Shown: piece by piece, positions 50,662 to 60,400 of the stretch
How positions within the stretch are numbered: position 1 is the stretch's first letter
Layout: each line of letters starts with the position of its first letter
From: JAXMAR01 sp046350295
GTDB lineage: Bacteria; Planctomycetota; Planctomycetia; Gemmatales; Gemmataceae
Direction of reading: 5' to 3'
DNA: 64,000 nt
NCBI GenBank assembly: GCA_046350295.1
Contig: JAXMAR010000001.1
Span: 124,001 to 188,000, forward strand
The notes under the pieces: generated by a model
The model's input: the letters and a program-made list of their open reading frames with translations, nothing else
Databases searched by the model: none
Told to the model about the DNA's origin: nothing
Made by a program: the position numbers and the translations under genes

Positions 50662-51718
50662 GCACGACGATCCTCTCTTCTCGCCCCTGCCCGCCGGCTT
50701 GCGCGAACCAGAGGTGGCCCTCCTCGATCATGTCGAAACGCGCCCGGTAGACGCCCGGCTCCGCCAGCGGCGGAACCGTCACCGTCAACTCAACCGCTTC
50801 GCCCGGCCCGAGGTCGCGCGCGAACAGGCCGCCGCGCACGAACTTGGCCAGTGTGTTGTCCGGCTTCAAGACCTCGACGCCGAGATGATAGCCAGCCGTC
50901 ATGAACGGGCGAAACTGCCAGGGGCGCTTGCTCGTGTTCCGTACGCGGACCTTGAAGCCGAGCGGCTCGCCGGCCTTGCAGACTTCCTGGAGCGGCTCGA
51001 CCGCCTCGATCGCTTCTTGACACCACCCGCCGCGGTATTCGCCGGCGACCCAGGCGCGGAAGGTGGCCGGGGCGTGCTCCTTGCCGGTCGCCTTGAGCCA
51101 ATCGGCGTAGAGGTCGAAGAAGGCGTCCATGCGGCGCGTCTCGGCGACGGGGAGATGCCCGTAACGCCAGCTCAGGTGGCGGAGCGCCTCGGGCAGCGTG
51201 TCGTCGGTGTAGAGCAGACGCGCGATGACGGCGGCGACGCCGGTGCGGTCCGCGCCTTGCCGGCAGTGCAGCAGAATGGGGGGCTCGGCGTGATCGAGCG
51301 CGTCGACCAGTCGTTGAATCTCTTCGGATGAAGGGAGCCGCTTGGCGGAGAAGCTGAAGTCCTCGGCGGAGAGGCCGAGGTCGTGAACGGCGGCCATCTC
51401 CTCGAGGTACCAGTCCTGATCCTTGGTTCCGCCGCGGAGATTGAAGACGGTGCGGATGCCGTGCCGTTTCGTCCAGGCTTCGAGGTCGGTCCGACCTGGT
51501 TGGGCACAGCGATAGATCTTGCCGGGGACGACCGCGTGGAAGTTGCAGCCGAAGTAGACGTAGTAGACGTTCCAGACGAGCCAGGCGGCGGCCAAGAGCA
51601 GCGTGAGACGGACGGCCCAGCGCAACCAGCGGCGTGGCGGCGCTCCAGGAGGAGCGGCGGGCGCAAGATCGGTGTTCGCCTCGGGAGCAGGGGCAAGGAG
51701 CGTGGTCGGCATGGCCAT
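50654..51718 (-). CDS. Membrane-anchored dual-specificity phosphatase fused to a beta-sandwich domain
   Basis: From the ATG at 51718 the 354-residue protein has one membrane helix (about 31-57), a DSP/tyrosine phosphatase domain (60-205) with the P-loop HCRQGADRTG (Cys152, Arg158) and an extra C-terminal beta-sandwich (about 240-354, FKVRVRNTSKRPWQFRPF; PGVYRARFDMIEEGHLWF). The fold order puts the phosphatase and sandwich on the same side of the membrane, probably outside. It is first in an operon with the flippase-like and GT2 genes, which suggests a lipid or polysaccharide substrate rather than a protein. Confidence 0.8.
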   Translation of the reverse strand: MAMPTTLLAPAPEANTDLAPAAPPGAPPRRWLRWAVRLTLLLAAAWLVWNVYYVYFGCNFHAVVPGKIYRCAQPGRTDLEAWTKRHGIRTVFNLRGGTKDQDWYLEEMAAVHDLGLSAEDFSFSAKRLPSSEEIQRLVDALDHAEPPILLHCRQGADRTGVAAVIARLLYTDDTLPEALRHLSWRYGHLPVAETRRMDAFFDLYADWLKATGKEHAPATFRAWVAGEYRGGWCQEAIEAVEPLQEVCKAGEPLGFKVRVRNTSKRPWQFRPFMTAGYHLGVEVLKPDNTLAKFVRGGLFARDLGPGEAVELTVTVPPLAEPGVYRARFDMIEEGHLWFAQAGGQGREERIVVHE

Positions 51719-51911
51719 CCGTGGCAAGGCGCCCTTTATCGGGCGGGTGGCCCGATGATGACAAATGAGAGCGGAAGGTTCCAGACCGATTCGGGTTCGA
51801 TTCGGCAAGGGACATGGAGGGGTAGTCTGGGCAAAATGGAAGACATGCGCCCATTCGGCCCGGGGGCAGGCCGAAACGAACGAGAAGGGGATCCATCTGA
51901 GTCGGAAAGTG

Positions 51912-51986
51912 TTGACACCAAATTGTTTGGATAGGTATTCCCTTCTTGTTCAAACCTCAATCGAATTGAACAAGAAGGGATTTTTC
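51912..51986 (+). promoter_or_regulatory. Promoter-like TTGACA followed by a terminator hairpin
   Basis: A TTGACA box at 51912-51917 with a weak GGTATT about 16 bases on is followed at once by a perfect 15-bp stem (51939-51953 with 51966-51980, CCCTTCTTGTTCAA type) and TTTTTC. No gene lies upstream on this strand, so the hairpin is not an ordinary 3' end. It may attenuate transcription of the SGNH-like gene that starts at 52068, or end a short RNA. The rest of 51719-52067 shows no gene. Confidence 0.45.
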
Positions 51987-52067
51987 GGGGGTTCGCCTCT
52001 ACCATCGCTTGACCCCGCGGTGGGTTGCGGCTACGTGTTGAGCCCAGGACAATGCGGGGAACTGCGG

Positions 52068-53144
52068 ATGAAGGAGTCGCCGAGAACGAGCCGGAGCGCG
52101 CGGCGGGCGCGGGCTGTGATCATCACCGCCCTGGCCGGCTTTGTCGCCGCGCAGCTCGTGCTGCGCGCCGTGATCGAGCTGTGGCGGCCCGACTGGCGCG
52201 ATCCGACGTTCGAGGCAAAGCTTGACCGGTTGAAACGAGGTGTTGCGGCGGAGCCGAAGGCGCTCACCATCGTTTTTCTCGGCTCGTCGCAAACGGTCTT
52301 CGGCGTGCATGGGCGCGACATCGGCGCGGAGTTGTCGCGACGCTTCGGCCGGCCGGTGCGCGCGTTCAATTTCGGCGCCTATGCGGCGGGGCCGTTCACG
52401 TGCCTGGTGTACCTGAATCGCTTGCTGGAGCGGGGGATACGGCCGGACCTGATTGTCGTCGAGGCGCAGCCGCGGCACGTTTACGAGCAGACGGTCCCGT
52501 CGGACATCCGGCTCTTCCCTCCCGAGGCGCTCGCCTTGCGGGACATCGGCCTGGTCAAGCGCTATGGCGGCGCGAAGACGGTCGACTATCGCCGCGACTG
52601 GTGGAAGTGCTTCGTGGAGCCGGCGTTCGCGCACCGCGTGTCGTTCCTGTCGCTCGCCTGCCCGGGGTTGCTCTCGCCCGCGGGGCTCATCGAGACCTGG
52701 AGCGATTGCGATGAGACGGGCTGGAAACCTTTCCCCGAGATCGGTCTGAACGCGGCTCAGAAACGTCATATTCTCGATGAGGCGCGCGCGGCCCACGAGC
52801 CGTCGCTGCGCTGCGTGGGGGACGGCAGCCCGCTCGCGTCTGCATTGCTGGAGTTGCTTGGACGCTGCCGTCAGGAGAAAATACCTACGGCGCTGCTCGT
52901 GCTGCCGGAGGGACCGCTGTTCCGATCGCTGTATCGGCCCGGCGGGATCGAGCGGTTTCGGCAGGACCTCCGGGGGGCGGCGGCGTGTCTGAAAACGCCG
53001 GTGGTCGATCTGTGGGACCTGTGCGACGAGGATGAATTTCACGATTCGTTCCATCTTCTGGAGCACGGGGCGCAGCGGGCGTCGGCGGCTTTGGCCGAGC
53101 GTCTGGTCCGGACGGAGCTGCGCGGGCTTTTCGTTCCGAAGTGA
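52068..53144 (+). CDS. Membrane-anchored SGNH-hydrolase-like protein
   Basis: The start at 52068 is preceded by GGGGA and gives an N-terminal membrane helix (AVIITALAGFVAAQLVLRAV). The 358-residue product has a GDS-like block TIVFLGSSQTVFGVHG (Ser in SSQ), AFNFGAYAAG, and a C-terminal DEFHDSFHLLEHGAQ with the expected His. This layout matches DltD/AlgJ-like SGNH proteins that modify cell-envelope polymers. The catalytic Asp/His order is as expected, but the activity is inferred. A terminator follows. Confidence 0.7.
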   Translation: MKESPRTSRSARRARAVIITALAGFVAAQLVLRAVIELWRPDWRDPTFEAKLDRLKRGVAAEPKALTIVFLGSSQTVFGVHGRDIGAELSRRFGRPVRAFNFGAYAAGPFTCLVYLNRLLERGIRPDLIVVEAQPRHVYEQTVPSDIRLFPPEALALRDIGLVKRYGGAKTVDYRRDWWKCFVEPAFAHRVSFLSLACPGLLSPAGLIETWSDCDETGWKPFPEIGLNAAQKRHILDEARAAHEPSLRCVGDGSPLASALLELLGRCRQEKIPTALLVLPEGPLFRSLYRPGGIERFRQDLRGAAACLKTPVVDLWDLCDEDEFHDSFHLLEHGAQRASAALAERLVRTELRGLFVPK

Positions 53145-53170
53145 CGATACGTGCGCGTTATTCTCCTGGC

Positions 53171-53196
53171 GCTGCCCTGAGGGGCGGCTTTTTTTT
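53171..53196 (+). terminator. Rho-independent terminator after the SGNH-like gene
   Basis: A stem of GCTGCCC and GGGCGGC (one G-T pair, four-base loop) is followed by eight T. It lies 27 bases after the stop codon. Confidence 0.8.
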
Positions 53197-53228
53197 CGTT
53201 GCCAAGCGCTCGTCATGGAGTAGTGCTC

Positions 53229-54152
53229 ATGGCCAGCCTTCTCGCTGAAGTCCGTGCCCGGCTCGGTCCGACGCCGCGTCCATTCGGCCCGGGGAAACGA
53301 TCGTACAATCGGGTTTCGATGCCGCCCGGTTTCCCGAAGGAAGACCCGCTCTTCGAGGTCTTCCTCAAGCAGGAGCTGTTGATGCGCGAGGGCAAGGTGG
53401 CCTGGGGCGCGATCGTGCAAGCCAACAGCCTGCTGTACCAGCCGGGAGGGGATGATTCGCCCGCGGTCGCCATTTATTGCGAGCACGCGGACGTCGATGA
53501 GCGGCCCGAACTCTTGACGGAGACGGCACAGGCGCTGTTCCAGCTCCGGAAGCAGCCGGGCAAGGAGTGGGACGAGCGGCAATACGGCCTCATGCTCAAG
53601 AACGAGCGCGACCGCTTCATGGGCATCAAGGTCCCGGCGGCGCTGGCACGCGGTTACCCGATGATGTCCGCGAGCATCATGGTCTTCCGCGAGCACCTGC
53701 CGACGCGCTTCCTGTGTGGAACGCTGGTCCCGGTCTTGACCCATTACACGACCGCGGCGGTGCTGATCGTGCCGCACCCGTACTGGCCGGACGCCCTGGT
53801 CTCGCAATGGCTCGACGCCTCGCAAAGCGTGCTGGAGCGGTTCCCGGACGCCGAGTACATCGCCCTCACGCCGCGGGCCGTCGACGCCATCTTCAACATG
53901 GCGGAGCGGGAGCAACTGGCCGAGCCCTGGTACGTGCGCATCCTCGTCCGGCCCGGCTACCGCGGCGAGCCCGCGTCCTACAGCCTCGAGCTCGACCGTC
54001 GCTACGAGCCCGACTATGACCGGCTGCTGCGGCACGACGAGCTGGACATACTCGTCGACCGGCGTGACATGGACTGGCTCGACCACCTGCTCGTCGATTG
54101 CCAGAAGGGTCAGGGCGGCGGAATCAGGTTCACGTTCGCGGGCCAGGGATAG
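53229..54152 (+). CDS. Hypothetical protein of unknown fold
   Basis: From the ATG at 53229 the 307-residue product reads MASLLAEVRARLGPTPRPFG; an alternative start is the later MPPGFPKEDPLF. The sequence is soluble, mixed alpha/beta (AVAIYCEHADVDERPELLT; VLTHYTTAAVLIVPHPYWP; LAEPWYVRILVRPGYRGEPA) with no recognised motif. It lies 116 bases before the ATP-grasp ligase gene on the same strand and may be co-transcribed with it. Confidence 0.6.
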   Translation: MASLLAEVRARLGPTPRPFGPGKRSYNRVSMPPGFPKEDPLFEVFLKQELLMREGKVAWGAIVQANSLLYQPGGDDSPAVAIYCEHADVDERPELLTETAQALFQLRKQPGKEWDERQYGLMLKNERDRFMGIKVPAALARGYPMMSASIMVFREHLPTRFLCGTLVPVLTHYTTAAVLIVPHPYWPDALVSQWLDASQSVLERFPDAEYIALTPRAVDAIFNMAEREQLAEPWYVRILVRPGYRGEPASYSLELDRRYEPDYDRLLRHDELDILVDRRDMDWLDHLLVDCQKGQGGGIRFTFAGQG

Positions 54153-54268
54153 CGGCGTAGCGCCCGGCCATGGCGGCTTGCGACGAGAGGCGCCGACGCC
54201 TTCGTCGCGAAAGCCCTCCTTTTCGCAAGAGTGAGAACGGATGCTCTGGATCTTTCAAACGGCGGCGC

Positions 54269-55227
54269 ATGCGGCAGATGGGCATTCTGGGTATGAACCG
54301 GCGCAACGCCGGGCTCATCCTCAAGGAGAATCCGCGCGCTTTTCCCGCTCGTCGACGACAAGCTGCATGCGCGACCTGTGCCGCCGCATCGGCGCCCGAC
54401 CCCCGCCATCTACGCGGCTGCGGCATTACGGCTCGCTGCGCCCGTCTCGACCGTCTGCTCGAGCGGCGAGGACTTCGTCCTCAAACCGGCGCAGGGAGCG
54501 GCGGGCCGAGGCATCCTCGTCGTCACCGGCCGGCGCGGCGACGCCTTCCTCAAGCACGACGGTACGCCGTTGCCCGTTCGAGCAGCTCCGGCGCCATTGC
54601 TCGGATATCCTCTCCGGCATGTATTCCCTGGCCGAGCAGCCGGACGTCGTGCTCGTGCAAGAGCGGGTGCGGCTCCACCCCGCGTTCGCATCGATCGCCT
54701 TCCAGGGCATCCCGGACGTCCGCGTTATCGTTTACCGGGGCAAGCCGGCCATGGCGATGCTGCGGCTGCCGACCCGCGCCTCCGGCGGCCGGGCCAACCT
54801 GCACCAGGGGGGTCTCGGCGTCGGCATCGAGTTGGCGACCGGGCTGACGCATCGCGCCGTCCAGTCCGGCAAGCGCATCACCCGCCATCCCGACACCGAC
54901 GTTCCGCTCGTCGACTTCCGCGTTCCCTACTGGCCGCGCGTGCTGGACATCGCGCGCGACGTGGCCCGCGCCGTCGGCCTCGGTTACGTCGGCGTCGACA
55001 TCGTCATCGACGCGCGGCGCGGCCCGATGCTGCTCGAAGCGAACGCCCGGCCCGGACTGGCGATTCAGATGGCGAACGGCCGCGGCCTGCTGCCGGCGCT
55101 CGAGGCGATTGATCGGGGCGCGAGGGATGACGAGGATAAGATCGTCGCGCTGCGAACGCGCGCAGTCCCTACGCCGGCGCGCGGAGCGCAACCGTATCGC
55201 CGCGACCCGGTATCGCCACGTCCTTGA
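54269..55227 (+). pseudogene. Alpha-L-glutamate ligase-like ATP-grasp gene with several frameshifts
   Basis: Family-typical pieces appear in successive frames: MRQMGILGMNRRNAGLILKE, then LVDDKLHA and FVLKPAQGAAGRGILVV (ATP-grasp loop), then the last frame from about 54570 with VVLVQERVRLHPAFASIAFQ, MLRLPTRASGGRANLHQGG and YVGVDIVIDARRGPMLLEAN (metal-binding Glu-x-Asn), ARPGLAIQMANG. This fits RimK-related ligases of the alpha-L-glutamate ligase-like group. Frames change at least three times before 54600. The 3' end overlaps the convergent metallo-hydrolase by 59 bases. Confidence 0.75.
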
Positions 55228-56590
55228 AGCCCGCGCCCCGCAGCGCCTCGGCCAGCGCCTGCGACTGATCCGGGTCGCCGTGCACCAGGCGCACGGTCGG
55301 ATTGCCGCTCGCCAAGGGGGCAAACAACTCCAGCAGCTCGTTCCGATCCGCGTGACTGGAGAAGCCGTTCAGAACCACGACCTCGGCCCGCAGTTTCCAG
55401 TAGCGATCGTGGATGCGGATCTCGGGACGACGCTCGACGATGCGGCGGCCGAGCGTCTCCGGCGCCTGGTAGCCGATGATGAGGATGGTATTGCGCTCGT
55501 CCTCGATGCCCTGCTTGAGGTGGTGCTGGATGCGGCCCGACTCGCACATGCCGCTGGCGGCGATGATGAGACAGGGATCCTTGAGGGCGTTGAGGCGCTT
55601 GCTCTCCTCCACGTCGCGCACGAAGTGGACGCGCCGCTCCCCGAACAGGTCCGGGGCCTCGCCGAGCAGCAACGACGTCTCCTCGTCGAAACACTCCGGG
55701 TGCGCCTGGAAGACGGCCGTCGCGGAGGCGGCGAGCGGGCTGTCCACGAAGATGGGCACATCCTTGAGCCGGCCGGCGCTGAAGAGCTGGTGCAGGAAGT
55801 AAAGCACGGCTTGCGTGCGGCCCAGGCTGAAGGCGGGGACGAGCACCTTGCCGCCGCGCCGGACCGTGCGCTCCACGACCTGGCCGAGGGTGTCGGCGAG
55901 GATGTCGACCGGCGGATGGATGCGGCCGCCGTAGGTGCTCTCCGAGATCACGAGGTCGGCGGGCGGGATCGGCGCCGGGTCGCGCAGAATCGGCAAACCC
56001 TTGCGGCCGACGTCGCCGGTAAAGGTGAGGCTCTGTCCGCGGCCGTCGCGCTCGATCGTGAGGTGGACCATGGCGGAGCCGAGGAGATGGCCGGCGTCCA
56101 CGAACGTGAAGGCGAGGCCCTTGCCGAGCTCGAAGACTCGGTCGTAGCCGACGGGCTGGGCGAGGCGCATGACGCGGGCGGCGTCGCGGCGGGTGTAGAG
56201 CGGCTCGACGCGCGGGCCTTGCCGGTCGGCCTGGCGGTTCAGGTAGGCGGCATCCTCTTCCTGGATCTTGGCCGAGTCGGCGAGCATGACGGCGAGGAGG
56301 TCGTGCGTGGCGGGGGTGCAGAAGATGGGCCCGCCGAAGCCGTGGCGAAACAGGTTGGGCAGGTTGCCGCAGTGGTCGATGTGGGCGTGGCTGAGAAGGA
56401 CGGCGTGGACGTTGCTCGGCTGGAACGGGAAGTTCCGGTTGCGTTGGAACGCTTCGGCGCGCCTGCCCTGGTAGAGGCCGCAATCGAGAAGGAGGTTCAG
56501 GCCGTTGGCCTGAACGAGGTGCATCGAGCCGGTGACGACGCCGGCGGCGCCCCAGAAGGTGACTTGCGGCGCGGCGTCTTTGCTGGCCAT
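55169..56590 (-). CDS. MBL-fold beta-CASP metallo-hydrolase (RNA-processing type)
   Basis: The 473-residue protein has the metallo-beta-lactamase motif SHAHIDHCG (His68, His70, Asp72, His73), then GHLLGSAMVHL and GDVGRKGLP for the remaining zinc ligands. A beta-CASP insert follows (PILRDPAPIPPADLVISEST; IIAASGMCESGR), and the C-terminal NGFSSHADRNELLELF gives the last His. This arrangement is that of Ysh1/CPSF73-like nucleases common in bacteria, probably acting on RNA. Length and motifs are complete. It is monocistronic. Confidence 0.85.
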   Translation of the reverse strand: MASKDAAPQVTFWGAAGVVTGSMHLVQANGLNLLLDCGLYQGRRAEAFQRNRNFPFQPSNVHAVLLSHAHIDHCGNLPNLFRHGFGGPIFCTPATHDLLAVMLADSAKIQEEDAAYLNRQADRQGPRVEPLYTRRDAARVMRLAQPVGYDRVFELGKGLAFTFVDAGHLLGSAMVHLTIERDGRGQSLTFTGDVGRKGLPILRDPAPIPPADLVISESTYGGRIHPPVDILADTLGQVVERTVRRGGKVLVPAFSLGRTQAVLYFLHQLFSAGRLKDVPIFVDSPLAASATAVFQAHPECFDEETSLLLGEAPDLFGERRVHFVRDVEESKRLNALKDPCLIIAASGMCESGRIQHHLKQGIEDERNTILIIGYQAPETLGRRIVERRPEIRIHDRYWKLRAEVVVLNGFSSHADRNELLELFAPLASGNPTVRLVHGDPDQSQALAEALRGAGFKDVAIPGRGDTVALRAPA

Positions 56591-57460
56591 GTTATGTCTC
56601 GTTCATGAGGATCACACCGCCGGGTCCGCCCCACCTGATGTTCGGATCCATGGCGTGCCGCATTCGTTTCTTGCATTTCATCACGGCGCCGTTACTGAAA
56701 CGCAATAACGACATTGACAATCACGATTGTGCCACAACCTACAGAACGGCGAATAGGTTACATCCAACGCCCGATCTCCTCTCGTTTCGTCTCATCTCGT
56801 CGCACAGACACCCACTCACTGCGACGTAACCGACATTGACTTCTCGATTCCGCCGCAACAGGACGACGACTCATCACGTTACGGCCAACCACCCCACGCC
56901 TAGGACCGCGACCCCTCCGCGACCATCCCGCGACGAAACGGGCCGACCCAGCGCGACACCACAGAGCGTGCCGCGCGGCATCTGGGCCTGCGTCAACCAG
57001 ACGGTCTTGCCGTTGAGACGAACTTGCAGATTCGAGCCGCCGTCGCTGTAGACGAGCAGTAGCCCCCGCGGTGTGGACTCGTCCTTCACAAGACGGCCTC
57101 CGCATCAGCGTATTGTATGGTCCAAACCAGGGGTCGGTGGAGCGACGCGGCGCCATCGCCGGGGCCCTGCGTAACCAGCTCGGCGCCTCGTTCAAACACC
57201 ATCGCTGTTCTGTCCTGGACCACGCAAGGGCTTTTCGCTTGCGTGACGATTCACGGTGTTTATGCTTTCTTGAGGGTTTACAGGAGACTCGCCCATGCCC
57301 GGAGGATCCGACGCTCCGGATAACGTCGCAACCTCCCTCCGTTGCTCCGCTCTCCGTGGCGTTTCGACCGGCCTGGCGTGACGGTGGCGGGCCCCATGCG
57401 CAGGATCTCGCCGGCCGGGCGGGGTCCAAGGCTGACACATCTTTGGAGAGGCACTCGCCC
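56591..57460. other. Long intergenic region with a gene fragment and possible leader
   Basis: Between the metallo-hydrolase and the CHAT gene there is no complete gene. The region holds a RhuM-like fragment (minus strand), an AT-richer stretch near 56690-56830, and a possible 28-codon frame at 57295-57381 preceded by AGGAGACTCGCCC. The CHAT start is preceded by a similar GGAGAGGCACTCGCCC, so the leader may have been duplicated. Confidence 0.45.
56979..57089 (-). pseudogene. Truncated RhuM-family gene fragment
   Basis: Read from an ATG at 57089, the first 37 residues (LLLVYSDGGSNLQVRLNGKT and VWLTQAQM) match the N-terminus of RhuM-family proteins, which continue with AELF...; here the similarity stops at once. 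The full RhuM protein is about 330 residues, so only the beginning remains. RhuM genes are commonly carried by mobile DNA, so this may mark an old insertion. Confidence 0.65.
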
Positions 57461-60400
57461 ATGCGCACACGCATCCCGTTCGTTTTGCTCGCTCTGTTCA
57501 CGTTGACCGGCTCTCCTTCCGCCGGCGAAAAGGCCCCCGACAAGCCACGTCGCATCGAGGGGGAACTCAAGGCGGACGATCCGCGCGATCCGGTGACCAA
57601 GAACCCGCGGCAGGTCCACAGCGTCAAGCTGCGCGGCGGGCAGCTCTACGACATCCGGCTCGACGCCGTCGACAAGGATCTCGACCCGTTCCTGCGCGTC
57701 GAGGACGCCGCCGGCAAGGAACTGGGCCGGGACGACGACTCGGGCGGCGCCCTGAACGCCCGACTGCTCTTCCTCGCGCCCAAGGACGGCGATTACAAGC
57801 TGATCGTGACGGCGTACAAGGGAACGGGGAAGTACCTGCTCCGCGCGGCGGAGAGTGAGGAGAAGATTCATGTCGTTGGGAAGGATGGGTTGAAGATCGA
57901 AGGCAAGATCGAGAAGACCGATCCGCCGCTGGCAGCGCTGAAGGGAGCGCCGCACAAGGTGTTCCTGGTGCGGCTGGAGGCGGGGCAGAGTTATTTGTTT
58001 GACCTTCGGAGCAAGGAGTTTGACACGTTGCTGATCGTCGAGGCCACTCCTGGAAAGGTTGTCGCTTACGACGATGACGGTGGCGAAGGGACCAACTCAC
58101 GACTGAAGTGGACGCCACCAGCAGAGAATGTCTATCGCCTGATCGTCGCGGCCCTGGATCGCAAGCCGGGTTCGTTCGTGTTTCTTGTCCGCAGTGCGAC
58201 GCCGACGGTCGAAGAGCGGCTGCTTCTGGAAGCGAAAGACCTGACGCGAGTGGCAGAGAAACTACGTGCAACTTTAAAGTATGGCGAGGCATTGGAAAAA
58301 GACTACCGCGCATTGGACATCCGCTGCAGGATTCTAGGTGACGAGCATGTCGACACGTCTGCAAGCCATAACAACGTAGCGTTAGACCTGGATGGTCAAG
58401 GTAAGTATGAGCAGGCAGAAGCCGGCCACCGCAAGGCGCTAGCCATCTGCCGCAAAGTCCTGGGGGAGGAGCACCGGGACACGGCGACAGTTTACGCCTG
58501 CCTAGCGACCAACCTGCACTTCCAAGGTAAGTACAAGGAGGCGGAAGGCAACCACCGCAGGGCGCTCGCGACTTACCGCAAAGTTCTGGGCGAGGAGCAT
58601 GTTCACACGGCAACAACCCACAGATTACTGGCAGCCACTCTGGAAAAACTCGATAGGTACACGGAAGCAGAGGCAGGCTACCGCAAGGCACTGATCATTC
58701 GGCAGAGAGTCTTCGGTGAGGAGCATCTGACGACTGCCACGAGCTACGACGATATCGCGGGGAACTTGCACTATCAAGGAAGATACGCCGAGGCTGATGA
58801 GGCATTTCGCAAAGTTCTGATGATTCGGCGCAAGGCATTGGGCGATGGAGAACTTGGCACCGCCAAGAGTTATATCGGCGTGGCAGTCAACCTATACTTT
58901 CAGGGGAAGTACGCGGAGTCAGACGAAGGCTTCCGTAAAGCTCTTGGCATCATCCGCATGCTACTGGGTGAGGACAACGAAGACACGGCTACGGCCTATG
59001 GCGGGATGGCGGCCAACTTGCGTGCTCAGGGCAGGTACGTGGAGGCAGAGGAGGCGTTCGGCAAAGCCCTTGGCATCCGCTGTAAGACGCTGGGCAATGA
59101 TCACCCGAAGACGGCGACGAGCTTCAGCGATGTAGCGTCTAATCTCCACTCTCAGGGCAGGTACACGGAGGCGGATAAGGGCTTGCGGGCGGCGCTGACC
59201 ATCCGGCGCAGAGTTTTTGGCGAGGAACACTCGGACACGGCCGAGAGCTACGCCAACCTGGCGACGAATGCAAACTCACTGGGTCTGTACACCGAGGCGG
59301 ACAAAGGCTACCGCAAGGCGTTGGCGATCTATTGCAAGGTTCTCGGCGAGGAACACTCTCGCACGGCTTCCACTTACGGCAGGATTGGATCTAACCTCAA
59401 CGACGAGGGCAAGTACGCGGAAGCTGAGGAGAGTCTGCGCAAGGCAACCACCATTCTGCGCAAGGTGCTGGGCGAGGCGCATCCGGACACCGCGACAAGC
59501 TACAAAGACTTGGCAGTTGCATTGAGCGCCCAGGGCAAGCACGCGGAGGCGGAAAAGTTCGCGCAGCTGGCCACCCAGGCCTTTTTCGTCGTACGCGGCC
59601 ATTTCGCGCGTTCCGGTCTCGAACGCGCCTTGGGCGCGAGCAAATCTCCTTCTCCGTTGTACGTAGCATTGCTTGTCCGCAGCGGGCGAACCGCACAAGG
59701 GTGGGCGGCTCTTGAGGCCGACTTGGGTCGGGGCGTCTGGGACGACGCGTCGAGTAACGCCACGTGTTCGCCAACGGAACGAGCGAAACGGGCGGGTTTG
59801 ATCGCTCACGCCACGCGACTCGAGCAACTCATCGCGGAGACCTTTTCCGGCAAGGGTCCTGAGGCCGAACGCAAGAAGCGTCGCGAGGATTTGCTCGCCG
59901 CCCAGCTCAAGGTCCAGGGTGAACTCGCGGACCATGTGCGCGAAATGGAGGCGAAATACGGCCCCATCGCCGGCGAGGTCTTCGCGCTCTCGGCTATTCA
60001 AGCGTCGTTGCCCGCCGATACCGCCCTTGTCGGCTGGCTCGATCTCGAGGCGCCGCCCAAGGCGGCCGATCCCAATGGCGATCATCTCGCCTTCGTGTTG
60101 CGAGCCAAGGGCGATCCCATCGTGGTCCGCCTTTCCGGCACTGGCGCTAAGGACGGTTGGCTTCCCGACGATTCAAAACTGCCCGGCGAACTCCGCGCGG
60201 CGCTGCTCAACCCGGCCGCCGACTGGCGCTCGCTGGCGAAGCGTCTCTCCGCGCAGCGTCTGGGCCCGCTCGCCAAACATCTCGCAGCCACGGGCGATCT
60301 GCCTGCGGCCAAACACCTCGTTGTGCTGCCGTCAGAATACTTGGCCGGCATCCCGGTCGAAGCGTTCGCCGAAGGCTACACCGTCAGCTACGCCCCCTCC

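Noticed and set aside
51780..51820. GGGTTCGATTC string resembling a tRNA T-loop
   Set aside because: The flanking bases cannot form the T stem, and no acceptor or anticodon arms are present.
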